From assembly GCF_964355755.1 (NCBI RefSeq), contig NC_092678.1, positions 10,204,922 to 10,268,921 of the forward strand: DNA of 64,000 bases, read 5' to 3'. Below the pieces are notes generated by a model. The model made no database searches and was not told the origin of the DNA. It saw only the letters and a program-made list of their open reading frames with translations. A program made the translations under genes and the position numbers. This DNA comes from Antedon mediterranea (Eukaryota; Echinodermata; Crinoidea; Comatulida; Antedonidae). The number at the start of each line of letters is the position of its first letter. Position 1 is the first letter of the stretch. Of this stretch, positions 22,101 through 34,701 are shown one piece after another.

Positions 22101-25100
22101 AGTTTTAACGAAATGCTCAAAATGGTCTAAAACGGTTTCTAATGTGATTTTAAGCACTTTGATGTTTTTATGTAGCCAAGTTTTTTCGAAAATCACAAAA
22201 TGGTCAAAAACGTCTCCAAATGCGATTTGAAGCTTTTCTAAGCACTTTGGTTTTTTTATGTTAACAAGTTTTTTCGAAAATCACAAAATGGTCTAAAACG
22301 TCTTCAAATGCGATTTGAAGATATTCTGAGCACTTTGGTGTTTTTCTGTTAAAAAGTATTTTCGAAAATCACAAAATGGCCTAAAACGTCTCCAAATGCG
22401 ATTTGAAGCTATTCTGTACACTTTGATGTTTTGTGTGAAAAAGTTTTGTCAAAATGCTCAAAATGGTCTAAAACGTTTTTAAAACGATATTAAGCTATTT
22501 TGTGCTCTTTGATGTGTTTGTATAACCAAGTTTTTTCGAAAATCACAAAATGGTCTAAAACGTCTCCAAATGCGATTTGAAGATTTTCCAAGCACTTTGC
22601 TGTTTTTATGTTAACAATTTTTTTCGAAAATCATAAAATGGTCTAAAACGTCTCCAAATGCGATTTGAAGCTATTCTGTACACTTTGATGTTTTGTGTGA
22701 AAAGTTTTGTCGAAATGCTCAAAATGGTCTAAAACGTTTTTAAAACGATATTAAGCTATTTTGTGCTCTTTGATGTTTTTGTGTAACCAAGTTTCATCGA
22801 AATGAGCAAAATGGTCTAAAACGTCTCCAAATGCGATTTGAAGCTTTTCTAAGCACTTTGGTGTTTTTATGTTAACAAGTTTTTTCGAAAATCACAAAAT
22901 GGTCTAAAACGTCTCCAAATGCGATTTGAAGATATTCTGAGCACTTTGCTGTTTTTATGTTAACAAGTTTTTTCGAAAATCACAAAATGGTCTAAAACGT
23001 CTCAAAATGCTATTTGAAGGTATTCTGAGCACTTTGGTGTTTTTGTGTGAAAAGTTTTAACGAAATGCTCAAAATGGTCTAAAACGGTTCTAATGTGATT
23101 TTAAGCACTTTGATGTTTTTGTATAACCAAGTTTCATCGAAATGCTCAAAATGGTCTAAAACGTTTTTAAAACGATATTAAGCTATTTTGTGCTCTTTGA
23201 TGTTTTTGTGTAACGAAGTTTCATCGAAATTAACAAAATGGTCTAAAACGTCTCCAAATGCGATTTGAAGCTTTTCCAAGCACTTTGCTGTTTTTATGTT
23301 AACAAGTTTTTTCGAAAATCACAAAATGGCCTAAAACGTCTCAAAATGCGATTTCAAGGTATTCTGAGCACTTTGGTGTTTTTGTGTGAAAGGTTTTAAC
23401 GAAATGCTCAAAATGGTCTAAAACGGTTTCTAATGTGATTTAAAGCACTTTGATGTTTTTGTATAACCAAGTTTCATCGAAATGCACAAAATGGTCTAAA
23501 ACGTCTCCAAATGCGATTTGAAGCTTTTCTAAGCACTTTGCTGTTTTTATGTTAACAAGTTTTTTCGAAAATCACAAAATGGTCTAAAACGTCTCCAAAT
23601 GCGATTTGAAGATATTCTGAGCACTTTGGTGTTTTTATGTTAAAAAGTTTTTTCGAAAATCACAAAATGGTCTAAAACGTCTCCAAATGCGATTTGAAGA
23701 TATTCTGAGCACTTTGGTGTTTTTATGTTAACAAGTTTTTTCGAAAATCACAAAATGGTCTAAAACGTCTCCAAATGCGATTTGAAGCTATTCTGTACAC
23801 TTTGATGTTTTGTGTGAAAAAGTTTTGTCGAAATGCTCAAAATGGTCTAAAACGTTTTTAAAACGATATTAAGCTATTTTGTGCTCTTTGATGTTTTTCT
23901 GTAACCAAGTTTTATCGAAATGAACAAAATGGTCTAAAACGTCTCCAAATGCGATTTGAAGCTTTTCCAAGCACTTTGCTGTTTTTATGTTAACAAGTTT
24001 TTTCGAAAATCACAAAATGGTCTAAAACGTCTCAAAATGCGATTTGAAGGTATTCTGAGCACTTTGGTGTTTTTGTGTGAAAAGTTTTAACGAAATGCTC
24101 AAAATTGTCTAAAACGGTTTCTAATGTGATTTTAAGCACTTTGATGTTTTTGTAAAACCAAGTTTCATCGAAATGAACAAAATGGTCTAAAATGTCTCCA
24201 AATGCGATTTGAAGCTTTTCCAAGCACTTTGCTGTTTTTATGTTAACAAGCTTTTTCGAAAATCACAAAATGGTCTAAAACGTCTCCAAATGCGATTTGA
24301 AGATATTCTGAGCACTTTGGTGTTTTTATGTTAAAAAGTTTTTTCGAAAATCACAAAATGGTCTAAAACGTCTCCAAATGCAATTTGAAGATATTCTGAG
24401 CACTTTGGTGTTTTTATGTTAAAAAGTTTTTTCGAAAATCACAAAATGGTCTAAAACGTCTCCAAATGCGATTTGAAGCTATTCTGTACACTTTGATGTT
24501 TTGTGTGAAAAAGTTTTGTCGAAATGCTCAAAATGGTTTAAAACGTTTTTAAAACGATATTAAGTTATTTTGTGCTCTTTGATGTTTTTGTGTAACCAAG
24601 TTTCATCGAAATGAACAAAATGGTCTAAAACGTCTCCAAATGCGATTTGAAGCTTTTCCAAGCACTTTGCTGTTTTTATGTTAACAAGTTTTTTCGAAAA
24701 TCACAAAATGGTGTAAAACGTCTCAAAATGCGATTTGAAGGTATTCTGAGCACTTTGGTGTTTTTGTGTGAAAAGTTTTAACGAAATGCTCAAAATGGTC
24801 TAAAACGGTTCTAATGTGATTTTAAGCTATTCTAGACACTTTGATGTTTTGTGTGAAAAAGTTTTCTCGAAATGCTCAAAATGGTCTAAAACGTTTTCCA
24901 ATACCATATTAAGCTATTTTGTGCAATTTGATGTTTTTGTGTAACCAAGTTTTTTGAAATGCGATTTGAAGATATTCTGAGGACTCTGGTGTTTTTATGT
25001 TAAAAAGTTTTTTCGAAAATCACAAAATGGTCTAAAACGTCTCCAAATGCGATTTGAAGATATTCTGAGCACTTTGGTGTTTTTATGTTAAAAAGTTTTT

Positions 25101-26487
25101 TCGAAAATCACAAAATGGTCTAAAACGTCTCCAAATGCGAGTTGAAGCTATTCTGTACACTTTGATGTTTTGTGTGAAAAAGTTTTGTCGAAATGCTCAA
25201 AATGGTCTAAAACGTTTTTAAAACGATATTAAGCTATTTTGTGCTCTTTGATGTTTTTGTGTAACCAAGTTTTTTCGAAAATCACAAAATGGTCTAAAAC
25301 GTCTCCAAATGCGATTTGAAGCTTTTCTAAGCACTTTGGTGTTTTTATGTTAACAAGTTTTTTCGCAAATCACAAAATTGTCTAAAACGTCTCCAAATGC
25401 GATTTGAAGATATTCTGAGCACATTGGTGTTTTTATGTTAAAAAAGTTTTTTCGAAAATCACAAAATGGTCTAAAACGTTTCCAAATGCGATTTGAAGCT
25501 CTTCTGTACACTTTGATGTTTTGTGTGAAAAAGTTTTTTCGAAATGCTCAAAATGGTCTAAAACGTTTTTAAATACGATATTAAGCTGTTTTGTGCACTT
25601 TGATGGTTTGTGTGAAAAGTTTTAACGAAATGCTCAAAATGGTCAAAAACGGTTTCTAATGTGATTTTAAGCACTTTGATGTTTTTGTGTAACCAAGTTT
25701 TTTCGAAAATCACAAATTGGTCTAAAACGTCTCCAAATGCGATTTGAAGCTTTTCTAAACACTTTGGTGCTTTTATGTTAACAAGTTTTTTCGAAAATCA
25801 CAAAATGGTCTAAAACGTCTCCAAATGCGATTTGAAGCTTTTCTAAACACTTTGGTGTTTTTATGTTAACAAGTTTTTTCGAAAATCACAAAATGGTCTA
25901 AAACGTCTTCAAATGCGATTTGAAGATATTCTGAGCACTTTGGTGTTTTTCTGTTAAAAAGTTTTTTCGAAAATCACAAAATGGTCTAAAACGTCTCCAA
26001 ATGCGATTTGAAGCTCTTCTGTACACTTTGATGTTTTGTGTGAAAAAGTTTTCTCGAAATGCTCAAAATGGTCTAAAACGTTTTCCAATACCATATTAAG
26101 CTATTTTGTGCAATTTGATGTTTTTATGTAACCAAGTTTTTTGAAATGCGATTTGAAGATATTCTGAGCACTTTGGTGTTTTTATGTTAAAAAGTTTTTT
26201 CGAAAATCACAAAATGGTCTAAAACGTCTCCAAATGCGATTTGAAGATATTCTGAGCACTTTGGTGTTTTTATGTTAAAAAGTTTTTTCGAAAATCACAA
26301 AATGGTCTAAAACGTCTCCAAATGCGATTTGAAGCTATTCTGTACACTTTGATGTTTTGTGTGAAAAAGTTTTGTCGAAATGCTCAAAATGGTCTAAAAC
26401 GTTTTTAAAACGATATTAAGCTATTTTGTGCTCTTTGATGTTTTTGTGTAACCAAGTTTTTTCGAAAATCACAAAATGGTCTAAAAC
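19133..26487. repeat. Module X, copy 2 (7,355 bp)
   Basis: This is a copy of 3918-11272 at an offset of 15,215 bp, again with two tandem versions of the 1,457-bp unit starting at 19220 and 20677. Differences I noticed are single bases: GAAGGTTTTC near 19928, GAAGATTTTCC near 22580 and GAAATTAAC near 23225. The constant offset shows no net insertion or deletion. No gene is present. Confidence 0.92.
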
Positions 26488-28283
26488 GTCTCCAAATGCG
26501 ATTTGAAGCTTTTCTAAGCACTTTGGTGTTTTTATGTTAACAAAATTTTTCGAAAATCACAAAATGGTCTAAAACGTCTCAAAATGCGATTTGAAGGTAT
26601 TCTGAGCACTTTGGTGTTTTTGTGTGAAAAGTTTTAACGAAATGCTCAAAATGGTCTAAAACGGTTTCTAATGTGATTTTAAGCACTTTGATGTTTTTGT
26701 GTAACCAAGTTTTTTCGAAAATCACAAAATGGTCTAAAACGTCTCCAAATGCGATTTGAAGCTATTCTGTACACTTTGATGTTTTGTGTGAAAAAAGTTT
26801 TGTCGAAATGCTCAAAATGGTCTAAAACGTTTTTAAAACGATATTGAGCTATTTTGTGCTCTTTGATGTTTTTGTGTAACCAAGTTTTATCGAAATGAAC
26901 AAAATGGTCTAAAACGTCTCCAAATGCGATTTGAAGCTTTTCCAAGCACTTTGCTGTTTTTATATTAAGTTTTTTCGAAAATCACAAAATGGTCTAAAAC
27001 GTCTCTAAATGCGATTTGAAGGTATTCTGAGCAATTTGGTGTTTTTGTGTGAAAAGTTTTAACGAAATGCTCAAAATTGTCTAAAACGGTTTCTAATGTG
27101 ATTTTAAGCACTTTGATGTTTTTGTAAAACCAAGTTTCATCGAAATGCACAAAATGGTCTAAAACGTCTCCAAATGCGATTTGAAGCTATTCTGTACACT
27201 TTGATGTTTTGTGTGAAAAAAGTTTTGTCGAAATGCTCAAAATGGTCTAAAACGTTTTTAAAACGATATTAAGCTATTTTGTGCTCTTTGATGTTTTTGT
27301 GTAACCAAGTTTTATCGAAATGAACAAAATGGTCTAAAACGTCTCCAAATGCGATTTGAAGCTTTTCCAAGCACTTTGCTGTTTTTATGTTAACAGGTTT
27401 TTTCGAAAATCACAAAATGGTCTAAAACGTCTCAAAATGCGATTTGAAGGTATTCTGAGCACTTTGGTGTTTTTGTGTGAAAAGTTTTAACGAAATGCTC
27501 AAAATTGTCTAAAACGGTTTCTAATGTGATTTTAAGCACTTTGATGTTTTTGTAAAACCAAGTTTCATCGAAATGCACAAAATGGTCTAAAATGTCTCCA
27601 AATGCGATTTGAAGCTTTTCCAAGCACTTTGCTGTTTTTATGTTAACAAGCTTTTTCGAAAATCACAAAATGGTCTAAAACGTCTCCAAATGTGATTTGA
27701 AGATATTCTGAGCACTTTGGTATTTTTATGTTAAAAAGTTTTTTCGAAAATCACAAAATGGTCTAAAACGTCTCCAAATGCGATTTGAAGATATTCTGAG
27801 CACTTTGGTGTTTTTATGTTAAAAAGTTTTTTCGAAAATCACAAAATGGTCTAAAACGTCTCCAAATGCGATTTGAAGCTATTCTGTACACTTTGATGTT
27901 TTGTGTGAAAAAGTTTTGTCGAAATGCTCAAAATGGTTTAAAACGTTTTTAAAACGATATTAAGCTATTTTGTGCTCTTTGATGTTTTTGTATAACCAAG
28001 TTTCATCGAAATGCACAAAATGGTCTAAAACGTCTCCAAATACGATTTGAAGCTTTTCCAAGCACTTTGCTGTTTTTATGTTAACAAGTTTTTTCGAAAA
28101 TCACAAAATTGTCTAAAACGTCTCAAAATGCGATTTGAAGGTATTCTGAGCACTTTGGTGTTTTTGTGTGAAAAGTTTTAACGAAAAGCTCAAAATGGTC
28201 TAAAACGGTTCTAATGTGATTTTAAGCACTTTGATGTTTTTGTACAACGAAGTTTCATCGAAATGCTCAAAATGGTCTAAAAC
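26488..28283. repeat. Y 3' part, copy after X2
   Basis: A1-E-F-C(88)-D is followed by A2(85)-E-F-C-D-A2-E-F-A2-B-B-C-D-A2-E-F77, matching the 3' third of module Y (about 2550-3917) at an offset of 24,366 bp. The D at 26829-26915 has ATATTGAGC in place of ATATTAAGC. That private mark recurs near 48579 and shows that both belong to one 21,735-bp duplication. The F77 has CAACGAAG in place of CAACCAAG near 28248. Confidence 0.87.
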
Positions 28284-29391
28284 GTTTTTAAAACGATATT
28301 AAGCTATTTTGTGCTCTTTGATGTTTTTGTGTAACCAAGTTTTTTTCGAAAATCACAAAATGGTCTAAAACGTCTCCAAATGCGATTTGAAGCTTTTCTA
28401 AGCACTTTGGTGTTTTTATGTTAACAAGTTTTTTCGAAAATCGCAAAATGGTCTAAAACGTCTCAAAATGCGATTTGAAGGTATTCTGAGCACTTTGGTG
28501 TTTTTGTGTGAAAAGTTTTAACGAAATGCTCAAAATGGTCTAAAACGGTTTCTAATGTGATTTTAACCACTTTGATGTTTTTGTGTAACCAAGTTCTTTT
28601 CGAAAATCACAAAATGGTCTAAAACGTCTCCAAATGCGATTTGAAGCTTTTCTAAGCACTTTGGTGTTTTTATGTTAACAAGTTTTTTCGAAAATCACAA
28701 AATGGTCTAAAACGTCTCAAAATGCGATTTGAAGGTATTCTGAGCACTTTGGTGTTTTTGTGTGAAAAGTTTTAACGAAATGCTCAAAATGGTCTAAAAC
28801 GGTTTCTAATGTGATTTTAACCACTTTGATGTTTTTGTGTAACCAAGTTTTTTCGAAAATCACAAAATGGTCTAAAACGTCTCCAAATGCGATTTGAAGC
28901 TTTTCTAAGCACTTTGGTGTTTTTATGTTAACAAGTTTTTTCGAAAATCACAAAATGGTCTAAAACGTCTCCAAATGCGATTTGAAGCTATTCTGTACAC
29001 TTTGATGTTTTGTGTGAAAAAAGTTTTGTCGAAATGCTCAAAATGGTCTAAAACGTTTTTAAAACGATATTAAGCTATTTTGTGCTCTTTGATGTTTTTG
29101 TGTAACCAAGTTTTATCGAAATGAACAAAATGTTCTAAAACGTCTCCAAATGCGATTTGAAGCTTTTCCAAGCACTTTGCTGTTTTTATGTTAAGTTTTT
29201 TCGAAAATCACAAATTGGTCTAAAACGTCTCTAAATGCGAGTTGAAAGTATTCTGAGCACTTTGGTGTTTTTGTGTGAAAAGTTTTAACGAAATGCTCAA
29301 AATTGTCTAAAACGGTTTCTAATGTGATTTTAAGCACTTTGATGTTTTTGTAAAACCAAGTTTCATCGAAAATCACAAAATGGTCTAAAAC
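28284..29391. repeat. Module Z, copy 2
   Basis: It matches 15792-16899 at an offset of 12,492 bp and carries AAGTTTTTTTCG near 28338 and ATCGC near 28441. The E near 29227 has GCGAGTTGAA, which is also seen at the matching site near 50970. It ends in an F monomer with a TCGAAAATCAC tail in place of ATGCAC, so the copy switches lineage there. Confidence 0.87.
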
Positions 29392-30943
29392 GTCTCCAAA
29401 TGCGATTTGAAGATATTCTGAGCACTTTGGTGTTTTTATGTTAAAAAGTTTTTTCGAAAATCACAAAATGGTCTAAAACGTCTCCAAATGCGATTTGAAG
29501 CTCTTCTGTACACTTTGATGTTTTGTGTGAATAAGTTTTGTCAAAATGCTCAAAATGGTCTTAAACGTTTTTAAAACGATATTAAGCTATTTTGTGCTCT
29601 TTGATGTTTTTGTATAACCAAGTTTTTTCGAAAATCACAAAATTGTCTAAAACGTCTCCAAATGCGATTTGAAGATATTCTGAGCACTTTGGTGTTTTTA
29701 TGTTAAAAAGTTTTTTCGAAAATCACAAAATGGTCTAAAACGTCTCCAAATGCGATTTGAAGATATTCTGAGCACTTTGGTGTTTTGTGTGAAAAGTTTT
29801 GTCGAAATGCTCAAAATGGTCTAAAACGTTTTTAAAACGATATTAAGCTATTTTGTGCTCTTTGATGTTTTTGTGTAACCAAGTTTCATCGAAATGAACA
29901 AAATGGTCTAAAACGTCTCCAAATGCGATTTGAAGCTTTTCTAAGCACTTTGGTGTTTTTATGTTAACAAGTTTTTTCGAAAATCACAAAATGGTCTAAA
30001 ACGTCTCCAAATGCGATTTGAAGATATTCTGAGCACTTTGCTGTTTTTATGTTAACAAGTTTTTCGAAAATCACAAAATGGTCTAAAACGTCTCAAAATG
30101 CTATTTGAAGGTATTCTGAGCACTTTGGTGTTTTTGTGTGAAAAGTTTTAACGAAATGCTCAAAATGGTCTAAAACGGTTCTAATGTGATTTTAAGCACT
30201 TTGATGTTTTTGTATAACCAAGTTTCATCGAAATGCTCAAAATGGTCTAAAACGTTTTTAAAACGATATTAAGCTATTTTGTGCTCTTTGATGTTTTTGT
30301 GTAACGAAGTTTCATCGAAATGAACAAAATGGTCTAAAACGTCTCCAAATGCGATTTGAAGCTTTTCCAAGCACTTTGCTGTTTTTATGTTAACAAGTTT
30401 TTTCGAAAATCACAAAATGGCCTAAAACGTCTCAAAATGCGATTTCAAGGTATTCTGAGCACTTTGGTGTTTTTGTGTGAAAGGTTTTAACGAAATGCTC
30501 AAAATGGTCTAAAACGGTTTCTAATGTGATTTTAAGCACTTTGATGTTTTTGTATAACCAAGTTTCATCGAAATGCACAAAATGGTCTAAAACGTCTCCA
30601 AATGCGATTTGAAGCTTTTCTAAGCACTTTGCTGTTTTTATGTTAACAAGTTTTTTCGAAAATCACAAAATGGTCTAAAACGTCTCCAAATGCGATTTGA
30701 AGATATTCTGAGCACTTTGGTGTTTTTATGTTAAAAAGTTTTTTCGAAAATCACAAAATGGTCTAAAACGTCTCCAAATGCGATTTGAAGCTATTCTATA
30801 CACTTTGATGTTTTGTGTTAAAAAGTTTTGTCGAAATGCTCAAAATGGTTTAAAACGTTTTTAAAACGATATTAAGCTATTTTGTGCTCTTTGATGTTTT
30901 TGTGTAACCAAGTTTCATCGAAATGAACAAAATGGTCTAAAAC
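29392..30943. repeat. X-derived mosaic segment
   Basis: The order is B-C'-D-B-(B/C hybrid 29742-29827)-D-A1-B-E-F77-D-A2-E-F-A1-B-C-D. From about 29828 it follows the internal part of X (about 7521-8460), including GTAACGAAG near 30303 and GATTTCAAGG near 30446. Single-base peculiarities are GAATAAG near 29529, GGTCTTAAACG near 29559 and one missing T near 30061. No gene is present. Confidence 0.85.
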
Positions 30944-33331
30944 GTCTCCAAATGCGATTTGAAGCTTTTCCAAGCACTTTGCTGTTTTTATGTTAACAAG
31001 TTTTTTCGAAAATCACAAAATTGTCTAAAACGTCTCAAAAAGCGATTTGAAGGTATTCTGAGCACTTTGGTGTTTTTGTGTGAAAAGTTTTAACGAAAAG
31101 CTCAAAATGGTCTAAAACGGTTCTAATGTGATTTTAAGCACTTTGATGTTTTTGTACAACCAAGTTTCATCGAAATGCTCAAAATGGTCTAAAACGTTTT
31201 TAAAACGATATTAAGCTATTTTGTGCTCTTTGATGTTTTTGTGTAACCAAGTTTTTTCGAAAATCACAAAATGGTCTAAAACGTCTCCAAATGCGATTTG
31301 AAGCTTTTCTAAGCACTTTGGTGTTTTTATGTTAACAAGTTTTTTCAAAAATCACAAAATGGTCTAAAACGTCTCCAAATGCGATTTGAAGATATTCTGA
31401 GCACTTTGGTGTTTTTCTGTTAAAAAGTATTTTCGAAAATCACAAAATGGTCTAAAACGTCTCCAAATGCAATTTGAAGCTATTCTGTACACTTTGATGT
31501 TTTGTGTGAAAAAGTTTTGTCAAAATGCTCAAAATGGTCTAAAACGTTTTTAAAACGATATTAAGCTATTTTGTGCTCTTTGATGTTTTTGTATAACCAA
31601 GTTTTTTCGAAAATCACAAAATGGTCTAAAACGTCTCCAAATGCGATTTGAAGCTTTTCTAAACACTTTGGTGTTTTTATGTTAACAAGTTTTTTCGAAA
31701 ATCACAAAATGGTCTAAAACGTCTCCAAATCCGATTTGAAGCTATTCTGTACACTTTGATGTTTTGTGTGAAAAAGTTTTGTCGAAATGCTCAAAATGGT
31801 CTAAAACGTTTTTAAAACGATATTAAGCTATTTTGTGCTCTTTGATGTTTTTGTGTAACCAAGTTTCATCGATATGAACAAAATGGTCTAAAACGTCTCA
31901 AAATGCGATTTGAAGGTATTCTGAGCACTTTGGTGTTTTTGGGTGAAAAGTTTTAACGAAATGCTCAAAATGGTCTAAAACGGTTTCTAATGTGATTTTA
32001 AGCACTTTGAAGTATTTGTAAAAACAAGTTTCATCGAAATGCACAAAATAGTCTAAAACGTCTCCAAATGCGATTTGAAGCTTTTCTAAGCACTTTGGTG
32101 TTTTTATGTTAACAAGTTTTTTCGAAAATCACAAAATGGTCTAAAACGTCTCCAAATGCGATTTGAAGATATTCTGAGCACTTTGGTGTTTTTATGTTAA
32201 AAAGTATTTTCGAAAATCACAAAATGGTCTAAAACGTCTCCAAATGCGATTTGAAGCTCTTCTGTACACTTTGATGTTTTGTGTGAAAAAGTTTAGTCGA
32301 AATGCTCAAAATGGTCTAAAACGTTTTTAAAACGATATTAAGCTATTTTGTGCTCTTTGATGTTTTTGTGTAACCAAGTTTCATCGAAAATCACAAAATG
32401 GTCTAAAACGTCTCCAAATGCGATTTGAAGCTTTTCCAAGCACTTTGCTGTTTTTATGTTAACAAGTTTTTTCGAAAATCACAAAATGGTCTAAAACGTC
32501 TCAAAATACGATATTAAGCTGTTTTGTGCACTTTGATGATTTGTGTGAAAAGTTTTAACGAAATGCTCAAAATGGTCTAAAACGGTTTCTAATGTGATTT
32601 TAAGCACTTTGATGTTTTTATGTAGCCAAGTTTTTTCGAAAATCACAAAATGGTCAAAAACGTCTCCAAATGCGATTTGAAGCTTTTCTAAGCACTTTGG
32701 TGTTTTTATGTTAACAAGTTTTTTCGAAAATCACAAAATGGTCTAAAACGTCTTCAAATGCGATTTGAAGATATTCTGAGCACTTTGGTGTTTTTCTGTT
32801 AAAAAGTATTTTCGAAAATCACAAAATGGTCTATAACGTCTCCAAATGCGATTTGAAGCTATTCTGTACACATTGATGTTTTGTGTGAAAAAGTTTTGTC
32901 AAAATGCTCAAAATGGTCTAAAACGTTTTTAAAACGATATTAAGCTATTTTGTGCTCTTTGATGTGTTTGTATAACCAAGTTTTTTCGAAAATCACAAAA
33001 TGGTCTAAAACGTCTCCAAATGCGATTTAAAGCTATTCTAGACACTTTGATGTTTTGTGTGAAAAATTTTCTCGAAATGCTCAAAATGGTCTAAAACGTT
33101 TTCCAATACCATTATTAAGCTATTTTGTGCAATTTGATGTTTTTGTGTAACCAAGTTTTTTGAAATGCGATTTGAAGATATTCTGAGGACTTTGGTGTTT
33201 TTATGTTAAAAAGTTTTTTCGAAAATCACAAAATGGTCTAAAACGTCTCCAAATGCGATTTGAAGATATTCTGAGCACTTTGATGTTTTGTGTGAAAAAG
33301 TTTTGTCGAAATGCTCAAAATGATCTAAAAC
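30944..33331. repeat. Module Y, copy 3 (5' part)
   Basis: It aligns to copy 1 at an offset of 30,947 bp (A2 start, E at 31032, CGATATGAAC at 31870). Near 32870 to 33025 a C-D pair is inserted, which raises the offset by 175 to 31,122 at the H head (33099). The H-B fusion is present with CCATTATT. It ends with a B/C hybrid (33245-33331) that removes one monomer relative to 2124-2298, while keeping the private GATCTAAAAC. Confidence 0.88.
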
Positions 33332-34701
33332 GTTTTTAAAACGATATTAAGCTATTTTGTGCTCTTTGATGTTTTTGTGTAACCAAGTTTTATCGAAATG
33401 AACAAAATGGTCTAAAACGTCTCCAAATGCGATTTGAAGGTATTCTGAGCAATTTGGTGTTTTTGTGTGAAAAGTTTTAACGAAATGCTCAAAATTGTCT
33501 AAAACGGTTTCTAATGTGATTTTAAGCACTTTGATGTTTTTGTAAAACCAAGTTTCATCGAAATGCACAAAATGGTCTAAAACGTCTCCAAATGCGATTT
33601 GAAGCTATTCTGTACACTTTGATGTTTTGTGTGAAAAAAGTTTTGTCGAAATGCTCAAAATGGTCTAAAACGTTTTTAAAACGATATTAAGCTATTTTGT
33701 GCTCTTTGATGTTTTTGTGTAACCAAGTTTTATCGAAATGAACAAAATGGTCTAAAACGTCTCCAAATGCGATTTGAAGCTTTTCCAAGCACTTTGCTGT
33801 TTTTATGTTAACAGGTTTTTTCGAAAATCACAAAATGGTCTAAAACGTCTCAAAATGCGATTTGAAGGTATTCTGAGCACTTTGGTGTTTTTGTGTGAAA
33901 AGTTTTAACGAAATGCTCAAAATTGTCTAAAACGGTTTCTAATGTGATTTTAAGCACTTTGATGTTTTTGTAAAACCAAGTTTCATCGAAATGCACAAAA
34001 TGGTCTAAAATGTCTCCAAATGCGATTTGAAGCTTTTCCAAGCACTTTGCTGTTTTTATGTTAACAAGCTTTTTCGAAAATCACAAAATGGTCTAAAACG
34101 TCTCCAAATGTGATTTGAAGATATTCTGAGCACTTTGGTATTTTTATGTTAAAAAGTTTTTTCGAAAATCACAAAATGGTCTAAAACGTCTCCAAATGCG
34201 ATTTGAAGATATTCTGAGCACTTTGGTGTTTTTATGTTAAAAAGTTTTTTCGAAAATCACAAAATGGTCTAAAACGTCTCCAAATGCGATTTGAAGCTAT
34301 TCTGTACACTTTGATGTTTTGTGTGAAAAAGTTTTGTCGAAATGCTCAAAATGGTTTAAAACGTTTTTAAAACGATATTAAGCTATTTTGTGCTCTTTGA
34401 TGTTTTTGTATAACCAAGTTTCATCGAAATGCACAAAATGGTCTAAAACGTCTCCAAATACGATTTGAAGCTTTTCCAAGCACTTTGCTGTTTTTATGTT
34501 AACAAGTTTTTTCGAAAATCACAAAATTGTCTAAAACGTCTCAAAATGCGATTTGAAGGTATTCTGAGCACTTTGGTGTTTTTGTGTGAAAAGTTTTAAC
34601 GAAAAGCTCAAAATGGTCTAAAACGGTTCTAATGTGATTTTAAGCACTTTGATGTTTTTGTACAACCAAGTTTCATCGAAATGCTCAAAATGGTCTAAAA
34701 C
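33332..34701. repeat. Module Y, copy 3 (3' part, three monomers deleted)
   Basis: D (33332-33418) is followed at once by an E with an A-like GTCTCC head and GCAATTTGG. In Y1 the monomers G'-F-A2(85) lie between them, so about three monomers (about 249 bp) are gone. From 33430 onward it follows 14520-15791 at an offset of 18,910 bp, ending in A2-E-F77. Confidence 0.85.

Noticed and set aside
26679-26945. Minus-strand ORFs of 61-88 residues, 32 of them along the window
   Set aside because: They are translations of satellite monomers, most begin at TTG-type codons and not ATG, end where a monomer of other length shifts the frame, repeat the same peptide, and have no promoter or domain I recognise. 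Not annotated as genes.
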